Below are positions 40,041-53,390 of a DNA stretch of 64,000 nucleotides, piece by piece (the stretch's first letter is position 1; every line of letters starts with the position of its first letter). Made by a program: the position numbers and the translations under genes. Source of the DNA: Patagioenas fasciata (taxonomy: Eukaryota; Chordata; Aves; Columbiformes; Columbidae); NCBI RefSeq assembly GCF_037038585.1, contig NC_092524.1, positions 49,437,001-49,501,000 on the forward strand, written 5' to 3'. The notes under the pieces were generated by a model. The model was not told the origin of the DNA. It was given only the letters and a program-made list of their open reading frames with translations, and did not search any database.

Positions 40041-43000
40041 TCCAGATGGGACTGACTTCATTTGGTAACTCCATTTTCACTTTTGAATTCTGAGAAACTT
40101 ATGTCTCAAAAGAATTTGATTTTGAAAAAGCATACTTTTCTGACTTGGGACTGAAAACCAGATGAATGTGTAATTTTTATATAACATATTCTAGACTAAC
40201 TGCTGCTAAGGCTTGCTGTCTAATTCAAAACTGGTTTTTCAGGATTGCTGGAGATGTAGCTGAAGCTTGATGTTATGTGTTCATCCAGCTTCAGTTTTGT
40301 AATGATTAGTGTTTGTTTTTATCTCAAGTTTTATCTCTTCCTAGTTGTTTATTGACTGCTGAAGTGAACCAGCATATTGTGAAGGCAGAAATGGATCAGC
40401 ATCTAACCTACACTGTACCTGCTGAAGAAAACTTGCTAGATTTTTTTCTTGAAGAGAAGAGATCTATCTACCTTGAAAGACCTGTTTGTGCTGGTTTTTT
40501 GCACATGGAAAATGTAGTATGGAGCTTCAAATTAAGAGAACTGTATGAACACCTTTTGGCTATTTTTTTTTCAATATGGCTCTAGTACGTGTCCAGTTTA
40601 GATGCTGCAAAGAACTGATTTGACACCTAACATTGCCTGTTGCAGCTGTGTCTAATATCAGCTTGTGTGTTACATTTGGAGTAGAATTTTGAATTACTGA
40701 GATTTGGCTGATGGATGTTTTAGAGGAAAGATGGAGGAGGACAAGAATGATCTACATAATTTAGGTGGTCAATTCTCCCTTTCATGGGGAGGAATTCCTT
40801 CAGAGTTTCTTGTGCCAGTAAGTGGGTAGATGAGCAATGAAACATAGAATTGATTAGCATGTGCACCTATATAATTCTTCACTACTTAAGCATGCAAAAG
40901 TGTTGAATTCTAAATTGAACAAACAGCAAGGAAGTGAATAAGACAACACAATGTTACAGTTTTACAGAGACTTTATTTGTAAATGATGTACATCATGTGT
41001 ATATTTGTGCACAGTTGCATATGCAGGTGTTTTACATTATTTTTTTTTCTCTAAGGAGAAAGAGAAGGTTAGAAAAAGACACTTTGACTTTAAAGAGAAT
41101 AAATAAAATCTAATCTCAAGATAGCACTGCTATTTTATGTGTATTTTCTAGGGTATTTTATTCTGTGGAACAATAAGGTAGAGATACTGATTGATATATT
41201 CGCTTTATATTGAATTTCTCAAGAAGAGGAGCGGTTCAAAGATTACAGTGTCTTAGGGCATAAGTATTACAATAATACATTTTAAAAACAGAGAAATGGG
41301 ACTGGAAACAGCCCTAAATATTTAGGGCTGTATAATTAAATGGCTGCAACTGCTGTTTTGCAAACATGTCCTATCCTTTTGTGCATCTAGTGGACTAGAG
41401 CCACTGGAGTTTGTTTCCTCTACCATGCTGAGAGTTTGTGCCTGAAAAATAGTGTGGTCTGATTCCTTGCTTAAAACTAAAATTTTCCCAAAGTTTGTGG
41501 AGGAACAACTCAGCTGGAGGATTTGGTTTTTTTAGTTAGTATGGAGTTAATGAGCTGAGCCTTGACTTCATGCTTGAAATGAGAGTGGCTTTTGTTCTAT
41601 GTCCTGACTAGCTAACCTGTATGCCTAACATCTACATTCTGAGGCCCAGTATTATGAGTTAATGGGTAACCTCATTAGATCAAGAACCTCTATCCTTCCT
41701 TTCAGTCTGACTTGTAGACCAGGAAGCTCTTAGCTTCATAATCAGACACTGGTCAGCCTACTGAACAGATAGCCATTTCTTCCTAATGTCTTCCTGATAA
41801 GTAGAATGCCATTGCTATTATACTTAAAAGTAGCTTAAAGCAAGGGCAGAACTGCAAGTGAAGCAGGAGCATTGTGCTAAGTGGTACATACACAATTAGG
41901 GTGTCATAAACCTAGTACTCTTGCCTAGTTTATATAATTCACGGGAAATGTCAAAATTACCTGTTTGTTCCAGTCTTCCATTGTGGATGGAGACATATGT
42001 GTATATATATAAACCCAACAGATACTGAGTCCAAGATTACCAATGATGGTAGTTAGAACAAGGTACTTGGACACACAGGTTCCTGTGGTATCCATGGACA
42101 CATCATATAGACCAGAATTTCCAAAAGTAGGCTGTTATAATTCTTAGCCCCGCCAATGCATAGATTCATAAAAATAATTGTCTTGACATTCCAAGATCCT
42201 GAGTACCTTCAGTTCTCAATGTGAATATAGTCATCTGGTTATAGGACACCTAATTTGAAAATGTCGGTTATATTCACCTCCCCATCTGTAAAATATGAAT
42301 TAGGTTAAGATTAATACATTTGAAAGAGACTTGTGATCCTTGGGTAATCTCATGGAAATATAATTATTATAAAACCTCTCTTGCATTAAAAATCACTTTT
42401 TAGCTTTAGAAAAGTAGGTGTTGCTGTCAATTTTTTTTTTTTTTCCCATCATGCTGGTGTGTTTATTTGTACTTTTGGCCAAGAAAAAAAGGAATAACAG
42501 ACATCTAGCTATGTAAAATAGAATATTGTTTATGTGAATTACAAGTAACAGGCTGCTCATTTCTGTTAGGACTGCTAAAAATCTTAGTTTGAGATTAAAT
42601 TAGTGAGACAGATTTTTCAGGACAGAAAGCATCAAGTTAGAAATCACTGTGACAGTTTGCATTGTGCCAATGAAAGCTTGTGCCTTGGAGGTTTAGTAAT
42701 GGGATATAGTACCTTTTAATTAGAGATCACTAGGCTGAATCCAGCTCAGGATAATTTAGTCATTTGGTGTATTTGGTTTAGAGGCCTATGCAAAAAGAGT
42801 CTTAGGTCAGTGTAACTATATTTTTTATTACCTACAACCCCAGTTTTGTTGTTTTCCTTAGTTGTGTATATATTACCAACAAGAATTTTTCTTAACTTCT
42901 CTAAAGAGGTGATAAAATGTTTATATGAAAAACATCTTTCTAGCTGATAGAAGGGTAGAGAAGGACTGAAGATATAATGGAACTTGATGACCTTCTCATT

Positions 43001-46000
43001 CAGATAGCTGGTATCATTAATACAGGATTAAGGCTGGGGGTTTAATCCTGCAAGAATTTATTTTGATCTTCTGAAGCAAACTTTGGACTCTGTGAACTCT
43101 TATGCCACATGAATAGTCTTCTGGAAGTGCATGGCTTCACTTGTATGTAAAACCAAAATGTGATGAGTGCTTTACTGGGCCAGATTTTATGAAAAGAAGT
43201 CCATTATGAGGAAGATCTTTGTTAGATCAGCAGCAACTACAGAGTACAGTGTGCTCTGATTTCTCCCCCCCCCCACCTCGGGGATCCATGGTGTTTGATG
43301 ACTGGTAACCTAATTCTGAGATACCACTATCCTTCTTGTACTCGTCCACATGTCTTTTTTTTTAAATCTTTTACGACTGGGTAGACCTTTTATCTTGTCT
43401 GTTCTCCAATGTCAAATTACAGCAAACTTATTTCCTGTTACAGCATCTAGGATTTGAACAGCGTTTAGACCTTGTTTCTGCTTTGTATCTTTAGTTTTGT
43501 CTCACAGAAAACAGAGAAATACATCATTATGAAGCAGTCTGGTTTGCACAGAATACCCAGTTTTCTTAAGGAGCATTGTATCTAACACTGGTTTTTAGTA
43601 TATGAAGAATTGTATTATCCCAGGGAATCACAATCTTGATGGGAAAAGTATGTATTTCCATTGGGAGTTGTTGTAGGAGAAAAAAACAAACAAATTTTAG
43701 TTCACTCAGTGATTTACATGACGTTTTGAATCAGGTGGGAAATGTAGCTTGTGTGTTACTGGTTTTGGATATATACATCTATCACTCTAGTAGTTTATGT
43801 GCTGTGCCCTGTACTGTGTCTGAATTTAAGGATGCTTACTGGAATCATGGCTTAGTGTTACTTAACTTCGGGGTTCAGATAGCTCTGATCTAGAAATATA
43901 GCTAAACAGAATCTGGTTTTCGTGCTGCTTCTCTGGTGCAGATGAGAACTTTCAGAAGCTTCTCATTAGCATTTTCAGGTCAGCTTTGTGTGGTTGTTTG
44001 AGTCAGTCTCTATTAGCAATTTTTCCATCAGATCATATCATGTGATTGATATGTGGTGTGTTTTTTTTTTTTAAATATAAAACACAATAGTACATAATCA
44101 ATTCTTTTAATATGAACTGAAAGATAAGGCGGATACATTAGCTGTCAACATGTTGGCACATATGAGTACTTTGTGACATGATTGCAAAATGTAATTACAC
44201 AAACCTATTTCCTCTCCCTTTCTGGTTTTTTTTTTTTTTTTTCCTGCACCTACAAAATGAGACACTGGTCCCCTCCTCCCTGCCAAAATAAGCAATCATC
44301 TCCATTTTACCACAGAAGAGGATGCAGAAAGCGATTTCTTTTTCTAGTTGTCAGATGAGAAAATTACAAGCACAAAAATGTCAGTGGAGCAGTTTTTGAG
44401 AATTTGTTTGTGTTTTTTTCAATATTCTGTGGAATTGCAGCATTCATCTTATTAAACAGAATGTCCAAAGCCCTTTGTATCACCTATGCATTGCTTCTCC
44501 TTTTACTTCTCAAAGTGACAGAATGGTACCTTAAGCCATGCCAGCAGCAGCAGTATGAACTCACTTATTTGAATTAATGAAAGCTGAGGTATGTGCGCTG
44601 TCTAGCCCAGGGCTACCAAACTAGTTAGCCCTGGCACTGTGGTTATTGTAGCGCAGCGGCATGGAGCCTCGCAGGGGTAAATTTCTGCTGTTTCCTGACA
44701 GATTAAGCTGCTCTTTGCTGAGCTCCAAGTGTATCTGGTAATTCACCACAAATAACAGTGTTAAAGCCAACATGGATTATTTTGTTCAATGCTTTGAAAA
44801 CATACAAGTGCCTACTCTTTTCAGTAATCACTGTAGTGAAAATTGCTAGGTTCTAGCTGATCTGTTGGCTTGGAACAAGACTCTTAGCAAATTGATTTTC
44901 ATTTTCTCTCAGTTTTCTCTTGTTTCACGTGATTCTCCTCTCTCTACTTAGGCAAGTGTGTCTTTGGGTAACAAGTCTACATTGTAAACTTCTAGAAATG
45001 TAGTAGCCTGCTTCTGGAAATGGCAATTGTGTTGATTCAGTGTGAGTCTTTGAGGTTGCAGAGAAAAATGCCAACCTTGTTTATGACCATCAGCTTCATT
45101 AAGAATTGATGAACCTGAGCTCACATGATTTCTTTTTCATTGGTTTCCTAAAAACCCAGGGCATAACCCCCGATGGCTTTACTTTTTTGAAACAACATAG
45201 GTACTTCAACAGCTGTAGCTTAATATGAATAAACAGGGTATGCATATGAACTACAGTGAATGTACCTTGGATTACCTGCCTTGTACATGATCTCACCCTG
45301 CCATAATCCTCGGAGCTGTATGAGAAGCCTTAAATCAAATTACATTTAGAAAAGTAGCTATATAATTCTTTTGCACTTGAACCCACCTTCTGAAAAGATG
45401 AATATCAGATTTAGGGAAGAAATGTTTTATTTGTATTCTGGTTAAGCTTTTGTGAGGTGTTATTTCAGTAAATAAGAAACTGAATTTTAAAGGGTAAAGG
45501 GACAAAGCAGATATGACTAATTCTACCTGTCTTGTCTCAGACTGTCTACTAAATTAAATTTTTCCTGCGAGCTTTAAAAGGAAGCTGGATAAGTGAGTAA
45601 AGAATTGTTGACTAACCTTACAGTAAAAGCCTCTGGTGATGTGTTCTTCACATCAGTTGTGAAGTGTATAGAAAGAACAGTTTTTTTTTTTTCTTTTATA
45701 GTAAGGTCTGGGTAGAAATAACCCCAGGCCTGTAGCTGCCAAGACAGAACTTTCAGAAGTTTATAGTTCTTCATAAAGGAGTTTAGGTTATGCAGCTAAG
45801 CAGTAGGAATCCCACCAGCAGACTTGCTCGAGCAGTTACAGTGCTGTCATTGTGAACTCTGAATACTTAAGCCAGCACTTGAATTGATGTAGACTGGAAG
45901 GAAATACTTGCCTGGATAATTACAAATAGCAAACATCTATAAAAATGGCGTGGTCTTTGTGGACAGTTTGAATAGTGAAAGAGCTACATTTGGAGACTAA

Positions 46001-46273
46001 GTTGTTTATTGTGAATTGCTCTCCCAGCTCCTCTAGTAAGTGATCTCATATATCAGTGTTCAGGGCTTTCTCAAATAAAACAAAGCAGTCTGGCGCTGTG
46101 CCACTGCCTCACTTCCATTCACATGCTAGTAAGCTTACCATCAGCATGTATCTTTCTCTCCTTGGAAAATATATGGCTGGGCAGTAGTTGACATTCTTTG
46201 TTTTTCCCTTTTCTCCTCTTAGTTTGAGTCAAGCTACCCACATACCACAGTGATAAGACATTTTTTATAAGTA
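39483..46273. other. Gene-free AT-rich region
   Basis: Nothing with coding character was seen. It holds a T30 tract at 40008-40037, T-runs near 42430 and 44228, and a C-run near 43265. The open frames of 60-90 codons are short and unlike known proteins. Confidence 0.65.
40008..40037. repeat. T30 homopolymer
   Basis: Thirty consecutive T, the longest homopolymer in the window. No retrocopy could be recognised on the side where a reversed poly-A tail would place one. Confidence 0.95.
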
Positions 46274-46483
46274 CAGGGTGTTTCAAAAAGCTGGGTCCTG
46301 TGACCCATCAGTTTCTGTCAGTTAATGACTAGCTGGGTTAAAGGCCCGAGGCTCTGCCTTAAGAGCCCCTCTCTTTAGCTGCTGGTTATGAACTCAAACA
46401 ATGCCCCTCTGTCAGTTATTATTTATTAATCAGTTTTGAAACAATTATACACCCAATTTGGTCCATCCTTTTGAAACACCCTG
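46274..46483. mobile_element. Mariner-like MITE with TA duplication
   Basis: A 210-bp non-autonomous DNA transposon. The left end is CAGGGTGTTTCAAAAAG. The right end, read in reverse complement, is CAGGGTGTTTCAAAAGG, giving a 15-bp perfect inverted repeat and partial pairing for roughly 10 more bases. Both sides are bounded by TA (46272-46273 and 46484-46485), the Tc1/mariner target duplication. There is no coding capacity. The well-preserved ends suggest a moderately young insertion. Confidence 0.85.
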
Positions 46484-46485
46484 TA

Positions 46486-49400
46486 TAATTAAAAGATGTC
46501 AATTGCAGCCTTTCTTTGAATAATCGCACCAAGATATTTACTTTTTCAACCCTGTTTCTCTTTTTCTTTACGAACCCCAGTCATGACAGGAGCTTATTTT
46601 GTTCTTGTTTTCTGTCCGAGGAGTAAATTTCACAGGCTAATCATGAGACTGTAGGTAGGAATGTTTAAAGTAGCTTCTAATTTATGAAAAGACAAGTTTG
46701 AGATTGCTAAGTTGTCCTGAAGCAATCGCTCTGCACTACTATTGTAATGCTGTGGAGTTATTGTGGTTTTGCAAAGTTGAACAGTCAGAAGACAAGGGCT
46801 GTTCGAAGGTTGTACTCACAGACCTGAGAGACCCATAAAGTGCTTATGGACTGGAGGGGAGTAAGGATATATGTAGATAATGATGACTAGATGTACACTT
46901 ACACTCCTGAATTTGAACAGGTGATTACAAGTATGTAAAACCTGCGTCAACTATACAAGTAATCTGCTACAGTTTAGTCATTAAGCAGATGTTGAAGAGT
47001 TGTTTGAGCAGATGTGGCTGATCCTAGGTTGAAGTAGGTCAGTGTGTCCAATGTGTAATAATCTTGTCTATGTATTGCCTTGAATGGAAAACATAAAGTG
47101 GGTTTTATTTCAGTCGGACTTTGGCATATAGTTGGGAAAGAATGTACTTGTAAGTGCTTTGCTGAATTTGGGCCAATGGAAAATATTTCTAACGATTAAG
47201 CAGCAACTGAAGACAATAAAATAGTTCTGTTAGTTTGAATCTTCATATATGCTTATTAGATTTTTATATTTTGTGTTGTATCTGAACTATAACAGTAGTG
47301 AAAGTCTGTGATGAATTAAGTGGTTAACTTCTCAGAGGAGGATACAGGAAAATTCATTAAGGTTACTATGGAGTGTAATTTGTCTGGAGAATTGTACAGT
47401 TTTCTCTTGATCTGTTCAGAATTTGTGATCTGTGGAGTGCTGAATCCCAAATGAATTGTAAAATATATTAAACTTGGGAGTAACCTCCCCAAGAGGGAGC
47501 AGAATCTTTGTCCACTGAAGAAAAAGTGAAGGAGAATCTTTGTCCACAATTATGTTGTGAAAGCACTGGAGAACTAAGCTTATTATTGTTCTTAAGCAGG
47601 GATTATGCCATAACGCAGACACAAGAAAGTAACGCTTAACCTGGTACAAGGGGTTCACAGAAGTGAGTGGGGAGAACTAATCCAGATTTTCTTTAATTTG
47701 ATTGAAAATATACTGTTTATTTTGTTGAGATGATTAAAAAAACCTTCTTGTTCTTCTTTCAAGGCAGCAGCCCCTCCTCACTGAAAACTGGACTTTGTTG
47801 AGGCAATCTAATTCCCTTTTTAGTCAGGGTGTTTGACCACATTGAGTAAGAAATCAATAAATGAGATTTCTTGTGTGAAGTGTTTGCGTGATTATCAGAA
47901 ACACTACCTGGGGGAAGCCTGTCGTGTTCATATCACCAACTAAGGAATGGGAATGCTATTCTGCTGGTTGGGGGCAAGAAAACGCTCAGAGTGAAATATT
48001 AGTTTCTAAATTTGAGGCATTTCAAGGGCAATTCTTCTGGCTACTCTTGGGTCTTATTCCATAACATATTTTCATGAGTTTTTCAAAAAGTGTGTTAGTC
48101 TTTCCCTTTTAATTTGTGAGGATGTAGTAGTTTTAGGGTGATACAGATATTGAGCTCAAGGTAGGAGTAAACTGGATTGTGATACTTGGTGTAAGTGTTC
48201 AGCATTCCTAACAAGAAATAAACAAACTAAAAAAAAATAGAAATTAAGTCATTTTGGTGTTTTCTTCTGCCTTTGAGCTCATTGACTAGATGTTAATCAC
48301 CTTGGATGCTTTGACTTTTCAGTGTTTGTCACGTGGTTTGGTATAGAGCACTGATATTGTGCAACAGCATTTTCTTATCCCATCCAACCGTTACTCCACT
48401 GTCTGATCTGTCCTCTACAAAGGCACAAAATAATTTCTAGTGCAATTATTTTGTCATTTATCTTGATGGATGTGCCCAAGCAGTGGAAGCCCGGTGGGGA
48501 AGAAATTGTCTAATCCTCAAATACAAGTAGGAATTAACTGGGCAGAAAACAATTCAGGTAAAGGACTTTGTAAACAGTCTACAGGATTAAATATTGTTTA
48601 CCATTTAAATAACTTGATGAGTCCTTGCAATGCCAAGATGGAAGGTTAATTTGCAGTGGATTTTCAGATAGCTCTTAAGATTATTATCTACTGTTTGTAC
48701 TGTACTTGCTCTTTTGCTTTTCTGTAAGCTGTGTGGGCCTTTCTCTGTCCCTGCTGGCACAACAGGCCTGCACACGTGTGATACCTGGTGTGTTCACCCC
48801 TGGCTGCTTGGAGTAATGCTGCACAGCGGGGAGGGCTTGCCTTCTAAGATTGACTGTATTTCCGTTCTCTGACTCCTTGGTCCAAAAAAGACAAATCAGC
48901 ATAGTTACTTTAGGAAGATTTATGACTTCTTATGGCATCTAGTAGTCAATCTGCGGTCAGTCTATCTGCTAGGTGCAGACTTGATTTGAGAGAGTAGTAA
49001 AGTCTTATTTTCTAGTTCCTGGACATGAAAAGCTGCACAAGTTCTATAAAGGTGCTTAGTGGGATTTCAATTAAGGTGAATAACTCTCTATCAACCAGAT
49101 ACAAAGAATTTTCTGATAAAAAGCAGTTAACCAAGAAGACTTTTTATGGCAGAATGTATTGGAGACATCTGCTGAGTGGGACAGTGCCAGCCCCCGGGCC
49201 ATATGCTTTGTGTCCCTGGCATATGCACAACTAAGCGTGACAGCACCGAACATATTGGGAGAGGTATGGATGGCTCTCCTCCATCTCCTCCCACTCCTCA
49301 GAGAAACAGAATGGAACAAACTTTTGCTGCCTAAAAAGCTGTAGTAGAAATTCACTGACCCTTAGGCAAGGATCTAATCAAGAGAGGGAGTCAGGACACC

Positions 49401-50559
49401 TCTGTGTCTGTCCAGTGCTGCTGAGCACTGATGTCCTTAATGAGCTACAGCTCAACATCTACCTTTGTTTCTGTTTGTGTTGGAAAGGGTTGAGGTTGCA
49501 GGGTTTTCTGTGTCTTAACTCCCTGTATAGCACTTCAAAACCAGGAAATGGAGAGTGGATGTCAGAGTTGGTGTTATCTAACACAAAGTGTTTTCTGATT
49601 CTCTTGAAATGGTTTCTTTTGGCTGTGTTTCTCACAGGCAACAGAGTTCTATTTTTACATTGTAAAACAATTGAGCAACTTCTATGTTTATGTATTTGCC
49701 TGCATCTTCTAGAAATAATAAAAAATAATTCTCAACATTCAAAGTGTGAGTCAAGTGAAAAACATTGAAGTAGCAGTTCTCTAAATTTTGCTGCAGTATA
49801 ATTTTATTTTTTTCACTGAAGCATGATTTCTTCCATACACATTGTTGCTTAGACAATTTATTGTGTGTTTTTTTTTTTTCTTTGCTTTCAGTATAAAGCT
49901 GACACGAGCACCTTTTTGTCTAAATTTATATTTTGTTCCTGTGTTAAATCCATGGTGGGGAGGGGGGGAGGTGAATGCCAAAAGCTTTTAGGATTGAAAG
50001 TAGTAAGATGACATTTTTAGGTATATTAGGAATAATACCCCTCCAGCTGATTGATATAGATTGGGTCAATTGAGTTATCTGTTGCTAAACTGAAAAAATT
50101 ATAAATAGTGATGCAGAACAGACAGAAATATTCAGCAGCTGTTTCTGCTCTGTTTCTTAATCCTCCTATGATATTATGGATAGTATAAATTTATTCATTA
50201 TAGTCAAAGTGGAATGTGGGGAGTGCCAGCTAAAAGTATTTTATGACCAGCAGTTCTGGAATCCTAATAAATAAATAAATACAGCATTTGAATTCTCTGA
50301 GCCATTAATTCAATATTAAAAAGAGTTGGAGAACAGGGAAGCTCTGTAAGAGAGCAGGAGTGCTATCATAATACCAATATTTAAGAGTATTTTAAGGGAC
50401 TATCCAACACCCAAGGGAATAGCTACTCTCACATAAGTCTTGGCAACAGAGCAGAACAGTTTGGACGCCTTCAACAAAAGGTTAGAGACGAAGAGCATAT
50501 TATTGTCAGTCAAGGCGGTTTTATGGAAATGTGTCCTGTCAAACAAAACTGTCATCACT
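46486..50559. other. Gene-free AT-rich region
   Basis: No gene was recognised. The only internal structure noted is a 15-bp direct repeat (AGAATCTTTGTCCAC at 47501 and 47533). Confidence 0.6.
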
Positions 50560-51340
50560 TGACAAGAGCACAGATCTGGCTGATAAAGAGAGCAGAATGA
50601 ATACAGTGTACTTGAATTTCTGAAAGGCATTTTTCTTATCACTCTAACATCTTGTTTCGGCGAGGAACCAATGAAACTTGGCTCTAAGAGGTTATATATT
50701 AGATGGATTAAAATCTGGCTTCTTGGCAGATCTAAAAAAGTTGCTGTTGGGAAGAAAGCAGGGAGTCTGTTTCTGACAAGGTCTCTTAGGAAGGTTTGCT
50801 TCTGTGTTATTCAGCATATTAGCAGTGTTCTGAAATGTTATTTAAATTATTTACTCACAAATAATGTGATTAGTGGTGTATTTAATACTGAAGAAGACAG
50901 AGTACTATTGCATTATTAGAGTAATACGAATTAACTAGATCATCGCAGCTGAGCATTTTATACAGATAAATGCAACATAGTATGCATAGAAGTAGAGAAT
51001 GCTGGCTATACCTAAACAAACTTTTCATGAAACTCCTGAAAAGGAATAACTTAGAGCAAGAATCATTAAAATGAGTATCTATCTTCATACTATTTCCTAC
51101 TGAAATGATCTGCAAAAAGGTTCTGCTATGAACACTGGAACTCTGAAAAGAGGAACAGCAGGTAAAATACAGATGTAGTCTTGTCTCTGTATGCAACACT
51201 GGTAGGATTGCTACATTCCCATAGCCAGCTTTTGAGTTTCTACTCCAAAACAGACATGACAACATTGGGCAAATTTCAGAGAAAGGCATAAAAATGATCC
51301 TTAGCTGAAAATGAGCTTCAACATATTGATTTATCCCACT
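50560..51340 (+). mobile_element. Ancient CR1/L3-type LINE remnant
   Basis: Scattered matches in the right order to the reverse-transcriptase half of old vertebrate CR1/L3 LINEs. They include a GTACTTGAATTTCTGAAAGG segment (LDF.KAF block), ATTAGATGGATTAAAATCTGG (the RWI..WL block) and, near 51258, GACAACATTGGGCAAATTTC followed by AGAGAAAGGCATAAAAATGA (the LE..Q.KA.K block). There are many indels and no long open frame. It is much older than the copy at 25 kb. Confidence 0.55.
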
Positions 51341-53132
51341 TTTCTCAAGTCTGAAAGTTGACTTAATATATACAAGTTAATTGAATTGAAGACAAATGCC
51401 CCAGTACGTAGTTTTCAGTCTGGTTTGCAATAATATAGTGAAACAGGCAAGTCTAGTCTGAAAAATATATGATTTTAAATGAAGATACTTTCAGACAGTT
51501 CACTAGAGAATGTGATGGACCTGCCCTCATTTCTGAAGTTTTAACATTTTAACATTATCTTCCTAAAGAGCATGCTTCAATATAATTCCTAGAAAGCTGT
51601 GCTAAAATGGAAAGAAATCATGCTAAATTAACCATGCAGGTGTTGAAAACCTGTGAAGACTTGGGGAAGGAGGTACCCTGGTTTGGTTCCATTTGGGCTC
51701 CTCTCTTAGCATGTATGTATTTCATGCCTGCAAATTTCACCTTACTTACTAGTCACACATTACACAAGCACTTTTCATTGTGCAGAAGAATAAAATGCTT
51801 CATGTGGGAGCAGGACTTCACTTTGATTGCCACATATGAGCTACTGGTCATTTCAAGAACTTGCCTCTTAATTTGGTGCTGGTGGGCCAAAGAGATTGGT
51901 TTTTTTTGTTGTTGTTTTTTTTTTTTTTTTTCCCAGATCATAAGAATTCAGGGCTCACTGTTTTAATGCTTTTCATTCCTGAACTACAGAGCATATCTTT
52001 TGGAGATTTATGAATTTCTGAGCAGTGTTTTTACAGTAGGATGCTGTATCTGAGAGCTAGCTTGATGCAAAGACTTCCCACTGTAGTCACAGCAATGGCT
52101 GTTTATATTTCTATTCAATTCCTTCTTCTACTACTGAAATGAGAAGAGTGTAAGATGTAAAAGACTGAGCAAAAGTTTTGCAATCCAGGGCAACTCCCTG
52201 GATGCCAGATATCACACGTAGCTTTTTTTTTTTTTTTTGTGAAGATTCTCTGTAAGCCCTGGTGGCTGCAACTCTCTCTCTCAAAGAAAAAAAGAAGTAA
52301 AAATAAAAATTTGTGTCTTGGGAACTTCACCAGCTAATTAAACCTATGCATAGCCACCAGAGAAATCACACCAGTAATTACAAGAAACCTTGAGATAGAA
52401 GTGTGTTTACTGGTGTATGCACACTTGTGAGTATGTGCACACAATAGTAAAATATGTGGCAGGTGTTCTGTATCAGTGGGGAAGAAGGGTGCCACCATGC
52501 ACTTCTTGAAGAAGGTTTGTCAGTTTGCATATTTCATTTACCCTTGAGTAGCTATTCCTTCCAACTTTTTTCTAAGAAGTCTTTGTAACAGTGTAGTCAA
52601 AAGACAAGCTAAAAATCGCATTCATATGCATGAAAGGCTTTTGAAGCAGAGATTTTTTTTTTCAAAGTTAAACCATGAAGACCATAATAGAAACAGAAGA
52701 AAGCACTTTTTTTTCTACTGAGCTGCTCTTGTCTACCAAGATTCTCTGTGCATTTGTAACTAACTACATGCTGATTCCAGCTGTTCTGGAGGGAATTGAA
52801 GTGTGCCAGGCTTTCCTTCTAATTTGCACATGTGGAACATCTTCATGTTTCAGCAAAGCCACGTCTAATAGGCAAAACAGTGCTTCTTGGGGAAAAGACT
52901 AAAGGAGGAGATGGCTGGTATGCCTGAATCCTTCACCTAAAATATTTTCTGATAGGTGAAAGGCAATGCCATAATCATCCTCTGGACAAAACAGCTGCTG
53001 CTGAAAGCATCTGCACAAGGTCTTTCGGGGGTTTACCTGAGAACTGTCCAGGCACATGGCCTTATTGACATATGTTGTAACTATTTCCCACTGCAGTCAG
53101 TTTTTGGCTTGGTATGTGTCTGCACAGAGCAT
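51341..53132. other. Gene-free AT-rich region
   Basis: No recognised gene or transposon. It contains T-rich runs near 51900 and 52224. A 119-codon frame at 51607-51966 reads into the T-run and is taken as chance. Confidence 0.6.
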
Positions 53133-53390
53133 GACAGAATCTCAGAAAAGTTGATGGGAAGGGGCCTTTGAGCATAATCTCACCCAGCATCCCACTGGGA
53201 GTAGGATTGTTGCTACTGATAGACCAGGTCAGCTGTGGCTTTGTCTAGATGCAACTTGGAGGTTGCACCATGCTTCTGTTACTTCTTCCAATGCTACACT
53301 GCCTTCCTGGTGAAGAAGCATTTCCTCACATTCATTGTGAACTTCCCAAACTACTAAAAGTTGTGGCTTTCATTCCTTGCTAAATTTCGG
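53133..53390 (-). mobile_element. CR1 LINE remnant
   Basis: In reversed orientation the stretch begins ACAGAATCTCAGAAAAGTTG and continues with GGAAGGGGCCTTTGAGCATA, TCAGCTGTGGCTTTGTCTAG and CCTTCCTGGTGAAGAAGCAT, the usual order of an avian CR1 3' region. It is diverged throughout. Confidence 0.75.

Noticed and set aside
44604-44690. CAGGGCTACCAAACTAG followed by TTAGCCCTGG, which looks like a hAT terminus.
   Set aside because: Only one end-like sequence was found, with no matching inverted end or target duplication nearby.
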